Source of the DNA: Phocaeicola coprocola DSM 17136
Lineage (GTDB): Bacteria; Bacteroidota; Bacteroidia; Bacteroidales; Bacteroidaceae
DNA length: 64,000 nucleotides
Assembly: GCF_000154845.1 (NCBI RefSeq)
Contig: NZ_DS981485.1
Location: 37,865-101,864 of the forward strand
Direction of reading: 5' to 3'
Shown: positions 59,392 to 64,000 of the stretch, in pieces
Layout of the letters: every line of letters begins with the position of its first letter
Numbering within the stretch: position 1 is the first letter of the stretch
The notes under the pieces: generated by a model
Database searches by the model: none
Told to the model about the DNA's origin: nothing
Seen by the model: the letters and a program-made list of their open reading frames with translations, nothing else
Position numbers and translations under genes: made by a program

Positions 59392-59685
59392 CTGTTCTTG
59401 TTCGGCAAGCAACTGCATACGATCCAAATCCGGACATTGCCAACGAACAAGAGGAGGCTTTCATGAAGGCTATGCGAAATGATGACTTCAATACCATTCT
59501 GGAACTGAAGATGAGAGGATATCAGCCATCGGAGAACACACTGAAAAGCCTCCAGCCGGATATATCCTCCACCACCTTCATCGCTGCTGTCAAAATCTTC
59601 CAAATGGAAGGGGTACTAAAAAGCCTTCAGGACATAAAGTCTGCGCAAAGCCCGATTACAAGCGGTAATAAACGTAACATGGAGC
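59392..59685 (+). repeat. decayed duplicate of the HipA (locus 2) 3' end
   Basis: This sequence of about 292 bp matches 57111-57403 closely but has lost one base near 59427, which breaks the frame to the upstream part. The repeat module itself stays open from the ATG at 59463 (MKAMRNDDFNTILELKMRGY) to 59750, with a new unrelated 3' end. It may express the module alone as a peptide of 95 residues, or be inert. Confidence 0.75.
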
Positions 59686-59765
59686 AAACAAATTTACTAT
59701 TCAATTTTCAGTTTTTTTCTATTTCTATACTACTGTACGCCATAAAATAACGAAGAAACTTATTC

Positions 59766-60275
59766 CTATATCAATTCATAATCAATAACATACAATTCAC
59801 CAAGAATATTAGGGAATGCTACAGTATCATATATCACCTGCCCTACTCCATTAAAATTACCCGGAGATATTACAGATGCTACAACACCATGATAAGCTGT
59901 GGGAGAAAAAGAAAGATCTGCTAATCCATTTATCCCAATAACATTTTTCTGTACACCAGCATTATTAACATTACAAAAAATTGCATAATGAATAGTTTGA
60001 TGTAAATTTACAGCAGCATTAGGAAGATGCACAAAATATAATATATCTCCATTATTACATTTAGCTAAATCATGATAGGTATTTATTTTTTGTATCATAC
60101 TTTCTAAAGAAGCTCCAAAAGGATTAACTGAAATTCTTTTTCCTGTTGCCTGTTCTATAATTCCTCTAACTAAATTAGCACACCCTCCACCATTTGTAGG
60201 TAAATTAACATTCAAATTCTGAGTATTAGTAATAAATTGTGTAATCAATTGTCTATCATTTATACTTATAGCCAT
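59766..60275 (-). CDS. orphan NlpC/P60-like cysteine hydrolase candidate
   Basis: This 169-residue protein has no signal peptide. The pattern resembles papain-fold amidases: GGGCANLVRGIIEQATGKR (Cys near residue 32), then NGDILYFVHLPNAAVNLHQ and a histidine strand TIHYAIFCNVNNAGV. The gene is unusually AT-rich and rich in asparagine compared with its neighbours, which suggests recent transfer. No immunity gene lies beside it in the same operon. An effector or endolysin-like role is inferred only from the motif order. Confidence 0.5.
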   Translation of the reverse strand: MAISINDRQLITQFITNTQNLNVNLPTNGGGCANLVRGIIEQATGKRISVNPFGASLESMIQKINTYHDLAKCNNGDILYFVHLPNAAVNLHQTIHYAIFCNVNNAGVQKNVIGINGLADLSFSPTAYHGVVASVISPGNFNGVGQVIYDTVAFPNILGELYVIDYELI

Positions 60276-60542
60276 ATATTATAACTCATGTTCTCCTACT
60301 CTCTCAAAGGCTTTTCGGAACCTGCCTATAAAAACTGTCTCTGTAAGCTTACCCCACAAATCTACCCTATAATCCCCAAACCGCTATCATCCCTTTTCTG
60401 AATGCCATGGAATTTTTTCCGAATACATAAGTTAGAAGATGAAAAAAGATTGTATTCAAAGTTTTTGGTTCTTTTTTGAAAAAAGAACCGCTGGCCAAAA
60501 ATCCAACGGTTACTTTACTTTCGGAAAAATATGCAATGAAGT
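60276..60542. repeat. intergenic region with REP-like palindrome
   Basis: GGTTCTTTTTT (60467-60477) faces AAAAAAGAACC (60479-60489) around a single G, a near-perfect dyad of the same family as 12976, 24726 and 34264. The rest of this gap shows no gene or clear promoter. Confidence 0.55.
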
Positions 60543-60980
60543 TTATAGGCCGAATGAGGAACGCAGCTTCTTCATGGCATTCTCCACATCAAAGAAAGAC
60601 ACATCCATAAGATCTTCTCCCCATGCTTCCGGAAAGTCAAGAATGGAACGTCCGTTATTAAGAACCGCATCACGGATGGCTTTCATCACATTCTGCCGAG
60701 TCGGTTCCAGCTTGAAGAAAAGGCAATGCCTGACTGCCATTGTAAGGGTATCATCATCTATAAAGAAACGGATGGTGACGGTCATGTGTACCTGCGTCCG
60801 TTTCTCCAGTTTCTTCTTTTTAGTTTCCAGTTTGGCCAACCGGGAAACATAGAATGAAGGGATATGTTTCCCGGATTCAACGCAAGTCTTCATCGCTTCA
60901 TGTATTTCAGCGATGCCGTCACGTATATCCGTCAAGTCGGTGCAGTTGGATGCAACCGTATAAGCCGATAACTTTTTCAT
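60543..60980 (-). CDS. hypothetical protein of the DUF2958 operon
   Basis: I start at MKKLSAYTVASNCTDLTDIR, giving 145 residues; the longer frame includes upstream intergenic sequence. The protein is helical with a lysine-rich middle (LAKLETKKKKLEKRTQVHMT). It is the last gene of a four-gene - strand operon headed by leader copy A4. No family recognised. Confidence 0.5.
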   Translation of the reverse strand: MKKLSAYTVASNCTDLTDIRDGIAEIHEAMKTCVESGKHIPSFYVSRLAKLETKKKKLEKRTQVHMTVTIRFFIDDDTLTMAVRHCLFFKLEPTRQNVMKAIRDAVLNNGRSILDFPEAWGEDLMDVSFFDVENAMKKLRSSFGL

Positions 60981-61023
60981 CTCAAAAGCCGTTTTTATAT
61001 GGCAAAAGCCCTGTTTGTGAAAC

Positions 61024-61272
61024 TTATAATATATGAATCTCCTTATCACCTACCTTCTCGTCCGATACGACCAATACCTCGTACTTCATCCTCTTGTAAT
61101 TATAGACTACGGCAAGCGTATTAAAGCCACCGTTATCATACCGCCTGTCATAAACGGTATGTACATACTCATACATCGCATTCCCCATCATGAACTTTAC
61201 GGAAACATCCGTAAAGTAAAATGCCACCGCATAAGCCAGCGTTTTCTTTTTATCAACCTTTTTTGTTTTCAT
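61024..61272 (-). CDS. hypothetical protein
   Basis: I start at MKTKKVDKKKTLAYAVAFYF, giving 82 residues. The protein has a lysine-rich N-terminus and aromatic-rich strands (EYVHTVYDRRYDNGGFNTLA). No family recognised. It precedes the 145-residue gene by 43 nt in the A4-headed operon. Confidence 0.5.
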   Translation of the reverse strand: MKTKKVDKKKTLAYAVAFYFTDVSVKFMMGNAMYEYVHTVYDRRYDNGGFNTLAVVYNYKRMKYEVLVVSDEKVGDKEIHIL

Positions 61273-61285
61273 AACCATTTGTCCT

Positions 61286-61522
61286 TTATTGTTTTCTGAT
61301 AAAATATTCAATGGCCGAATGAACCAATATATAATGTGTGGGTGTCTGCCTGCACTGTTCCGCATAAGGATTATAGAACTGGAGAGCCAGCGCATGGTAT
61401 AATTCCGGCAATTCCCGCTTGATTCTCGCCGTAAGCAGCCGATAGGAGCATTTTCTACCGTACTTCATCAGCTCACGCCATTTGTCCTGTGTTATTTCCG
61501 TGCAATTCGTCTCGTAAACCAT
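61286..61522 (-). CDS. hypothetical protein
   Basis: I start at MVYETNCTEITQDKWRELMK, giving 78 residues; an ATG seven codons upstream is possible. The protein is helical and basic (YRLLTARIKRELPELYHAL). No family recognised. It is the second gene of the A4-headed operon. Confidence 0.5.
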   Translation of the reverse strand: MVYETNCTEITQDKWRELMKYGRKCSYRLLTARIKRELPELYHALALQFYNPYAEQCRQTPTHYILVHSAIEYFIRKQ

Positions 61523-61595
61523 AACTTCCGTTTTTAAGTTCAATATTCCGGTTGGAAAGCGGAAAGGGGTTGTTCCCTCTCCGTTTATTCTCTAA

Positions 61596-61907
61596 TCAAT
61601 TCAGGCAAGCTTTTACCGTTATACCGGTTTTCAGTCCTTTATCCAGCTGCACGGTCAACCCACGAACATTCACCTCTTGAATTTGAGAAAGAAGCACATA
61701 ACCCCATTCCCATTCTTGAATATGGCAATAACCGAAAAAAAGCCAGTCACCGTCTTCCTGCTGTTCGGCTTCCGTTACCAACCATACCACCGAAGAAAAA
61801 GGAAGGAAAAACCTTGCGATGACTTCCGCATTAAGCCCCTGCCCCTCTTTTGAGTACAAAGGGTTGGCTTCAAACACATTCTTTAGTTGTTCCGTCACTG
61901 TAATCAT
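61596..61907 (-). CDS. DUF2958-like protein
   Basis: This 103-residue protein has the pattern of DUF2958: EVIARFFLPFSSVVWLVTEA, then DGDWLFFGYCHIQEWEWGYV and LLSQIQEVNVRGLTVQLDKG. DUF2958 occurs on its own and as a domain of polyvalent mobile-element proteins. It is the first gene of the operon and starts 18 nt from leader copy A4. Confidence 0.7.
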   Translation of the reverse strand: MITVTEQLKNVFEANPLYSKEGQGLNAEVIARFFLPFSSVVWLVTEAEQQEDGDWLFFGYCHIQEWEWGYVLLSQIQEVNVRGLTVQLDKGLKTGITVKACLN

Positions 61908-61925
61908 ATGTCACATTTTTAAAGG

Positions 61926-62300
61926 GTTAAACTTCTAATTTTATGCTTCAGCTAGATTTAAAGACCTTTTTTTAAAACCCCTTTCCGGGATGACCTTTTC
62001 TTTCTGCCGACTTTTTTTTTGAGCTTTCATGCCCCATCTGAGTTTATAAGCCTTTTTTTTACGGCACACAACAAGAAGGAAGGAGGGATTGAGAAAAGTT
62101 TTGGACGACAAAAAATGTTGGGGACAGCGAAGCCGTCCGGCGTTATTTTTTTCGGTACAAAGGGCGAAGACCGGAACTCTTTCGTATCCATCCACCGAAA
62201 TAAATTTGCCGTTCAAAAACAAAGGCTCTCAGACGGGGCTATGAAAAAACGTACATTAGGGGAGGCAGAAAACAAGGAAAAGGGCAGTACGGAAATAAAA
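61926..62300 (-). repeat. leader element A, copy 4 (truncated)
   Basis: This copy matches the gene-proximal 370 bp of element A and then diverges at about 62294, so the terminal stem-loops are missing. The TAAATTTG box is kept near 62203. It abuts the DUF2958 operon in the same orientation as the others. Up to 62473 the rest is AT-rich with no gene. Confidence 0.75.
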
Positions 62301-62473
62301 GAAGAATAAAATCCAACATTATTCACATTGATATATAATAGCCAAGTATTTCGCCATATCAATATAAATCCAACTATAATCAAAATCAAACAGTTATCTA
62401 ATTTATTGGTTATTAAACATATAATACGCCAAAACATTTATTTTGGAGAATATAATATTAATTAAACAAAAAA

Positions 62474-63223
62474 ATGGCATCATTAAAAATAAAGTATCGA
62501 CATTCCTCTATAGAAGGAAAAGCGGGAACATTGTTCTATCAAGTAATTCATAATCGTGTAGCAAGGCAGATAAATTCAGGATACAAGATTTATCCTGACG
62601 AGTGGGATATTTTCAATTCCCAAATAATCATACCAGCAAAGACAGGAGAAAACCGGCATCGGTATTTGGTTTCTTTAAAAAAATGTATTGAGGAAGACAC
62701 CTCACGTCTAAAAGATATTATGATAAGATTTGAGAATCTTGGATACAAATATACGGCAGACGAAATCATTGAATATTATTCCGCTCCTCCTGTGAACGAG
62801 TACTTTGTGTCATTTTGTGAGAATCTCATTGAAGAATTGAGACAAATAGGTAAAATACGCACCACAGAAACTTATACCACTACGCTCAATAGCTTCAAGC
62901 GATTCATGAATTTCAGAAAGAAAGGCAGAGACATCCCTTTCGACAATATAGACTCCAACCTGATGATGGAATATGAACAATATCTAAAATCTAATGACAT
63001 TTGTCCGAACAGTACTTCCTATTACATGAGAAACCTCAGAGCCATGTATAATCGTGCCGTAGAAAAAGAATTGGTTATACAGCGATATCCGTTTAAACAT
63101 GTATATACGGGCATAGATAAAACTGTAAAACGGGCAGTTCCGGCCAAAATTATCCGACAGATACGCGATATGGATTTAAGTCACGACTCCTCTTTGGAAT
63201 ATGCAAGAGACCTATTTATGTTC
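62474..63223 (+). pseudogene. tyrosine integrase truncated by an IS66 element
   Basis: The 250 codons give the N-terminal part of a Bacteroides tyrosine recombinase (ASLKIKYRHSSIEGKAGTLF, EWDIFNSQIIIPAKTGENRH) and its SAM-like domain (YTTTLNSFKRFMNFRKKG, YYMRNLRAMYNRAVEKELV). The catalytic C-terminal domain stops after LEYARDLFMF where GTAACC begins, the end of an IS66-type element. The frame continues to 63283 in IS sequence. The protein lacks the R-H-R-Y residues and should be inactive. Confidence 0.8.
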
Positions 63224-64000
63224 GTAACCATTCTATTTTCCGCCACGACAATTTTATCGGCTGTTTTTCAGCCGATAAAATAAAAATGTCCGCAAGAAAA
63301 TAGTTTAGTTTTAACATTCCGATTTATAAAAACATGGCAGAAGGACCTTCTTGTCGCAGTCCTTACCATGAAGAATACATTCAAACAAGTGCTTCAGGTA
63401 ATCCTGAGGGGCTATATCATTAAGCTTGCAGCTTTCTATCAGAGAAAAGATGAATGCCGAGTTTCCTGCTGCATCCTCACTGCCTATGTTCATACAGTTC
63501 TTGAGCAGCAGCTTTACAGGTTTCATCCTTTGCTCACAGAGGTTGTTCGATATTTCCGCAGAACCGTCCTTGAGGATATTTTTCAGGGATTTCCACTGGT
63601 TTATCGTATAGTTCACAGCCTTTCTCATCAGTTCGTTTGCCATGAGTTTGGTATCCTGCATCATCATGACCACCTTATGATGGATACGTTCAAGAATAGG
63701 TCTCGTAAGCTTAAGTCTTTTTTCCTTAATCTGCTCACCGCTGAGTTTCATTGTGCGGAACAAGTCTTCATTTCTGAACATATCACCGATAGGGTCTATT
63801 ATATCCATCGCAGTTCTGTCTGATGGCAAGGCATCGACCCACAGCCTCCTGCAGTGTGTCCAGCATCCTATATGAAGCACCTTTGAGTCTTCTCCGTCGA
63901 ACATCCTGTAAACCGTATATCCGTCTGTAGATACAGATCCCATAAAATGTTCAAGGAAGGTCTTTGCTACATCAGAGGCTCTGCTGCCGTTATTGTAATG
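63224..64000 (-). mobile_element. IS66-family insertion sequence (partial)
   Basis: The element begins with GTAA at 63224, the usual end of IS66 elements, and runs past the window edge. A hairpin (TTTATCGGCTG facing CAGCCGATAAA, about 63252-63281) near its end probably terminates transcription. The inserted site is in the integrase gene. The other end and any 8-bp target duplication are outside the window. Confidence 0.75.
63311..64000 (-). CDS. IS66-family transposase (partial, 5' end outside window)
   Basis: The frame is open from the window edge (HYNNGSRASDVAKTFLEHF) to a stop at 63311. It contains the IS66 signature VSTDGYTVYRMFDGEDSKVL, GCWTHCRRLWVDAL, and YTINQWKSLKNILKDGSAEI with SNNLCEQRMKPVKLLLKNC, where the E of NNLCEQ is the catalytic glutamate. 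About 229 residues of the C-terminus are visible. Confidence 0.88.
   Translation of the reverse strand, partial: HYNNGSRASDVAKTFLEHFMGSVSTDGYTVYRMFDGEDSKVLHIGCWTHCRRLWVDALPSDRTAMDIIDPIGDMFRNEDLFRTMKLSGEQIKEKRLKLTRPILERIHHKVVMMMQDTKLMANELMRKAVNYTINQWKSLKNILKDGSAEISNNLCEQRMKPVKLLLKNCMNIGSEDAAGNSAFIFSLIESCKLNDIAPQDYLKHLFECILHGKDCDKKVLLPCFYKSEC

Overview
The window looks like part of a large conjugative plasmid, or a plasmid-like integrative element, from a gut Bacteroidales (Bacteroides, Phocaeicola or Parabacteroides type). The reasons are the TraG-to-TraN transfer cassette of the CTnDOT/pBF9343 type, many sigma-ABfr -7 boxes (TAnnTTTG) in place of E. coli-type promoters, an iteron-bearing Rep locus, fimbrillin/DUF5119/DUF3575 genes, and Bacteroides-type insertion sequences. 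It is a mosaic. No rRNA, tRNA or CRISPR array was seen.

Layout. 1-12.9 kb (+ strand): the transfer operon. It holds the TraG ATPase C-terminus, a small VirB2-like protein, TraI, TraJ, TraK, TraM, a small membrane protein, TraN, a DUF4099/DUF3945-like protein, an ArdC antirestriction protein, SSB, the VirD4-like coupling protein, two lipoproteins and a Toprim protein. 13-35 kb (mainly - strand): an accessory region of small operons (PcfJ/PcfK, two ssb genes, hipBA, DUF3990/DUF3791, SLOG plus phosphoribosyltransferase, a reduced methylase, an LPD28-like protein, HU, mazEF, RadC). Seven of these operons are headed by copies of one family of long, hairpin-rich leader sequences. An IS4-family element is inserted here. 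35-37 kb: an iteron origin and the Rep gene. 37.4-44.9 kb: a decayed mobilizable insertion carrying an IS1380 remnant, MobC and relaxase, broken AraC and aldo-keto reductase genes, an intact AraC-MBL-radical SAM pair cassette, and an RteA-like kinase fragment. 45-48.5 kb: a resolvase, a candidate small RNA, a RhuM-family protein and ParA with its partner. 48.7-53.5 kb: a fimbrial operon facing a membrane-bound LuxR-type regulator. 53.5-59.7 kb: a duplicated rep promoter, a DUF4143 ATPase and two more hipBA loci. 59.7-64 kb: an orphan cysteine-hydrolase-like protein, a DUF2958 operon with another leader copy, and an integrase cut by an IS66 element.

How it fits together. The transfer genes build the mating apparatus, Rep/iterons and ParA/RHH maintain the replicon, and several toxin-antitoxin modules stabilise it. 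The most striking feature is the leader family: long, hairpin-rich, in one orientation, and 10-22 nt from the start codons of the operons it heads. It is placed much like the single-stranded Frpo/ssi promoters of F-plasmid leading regions. A second theme is a C-terminal repeat of about 50 residues shared by three otherwise unrelated plasmid proteins (the DUF3945-like protein, ArdC and HipA). All functional statements rest on reading the sequence and on family knowledge; no database search was run.
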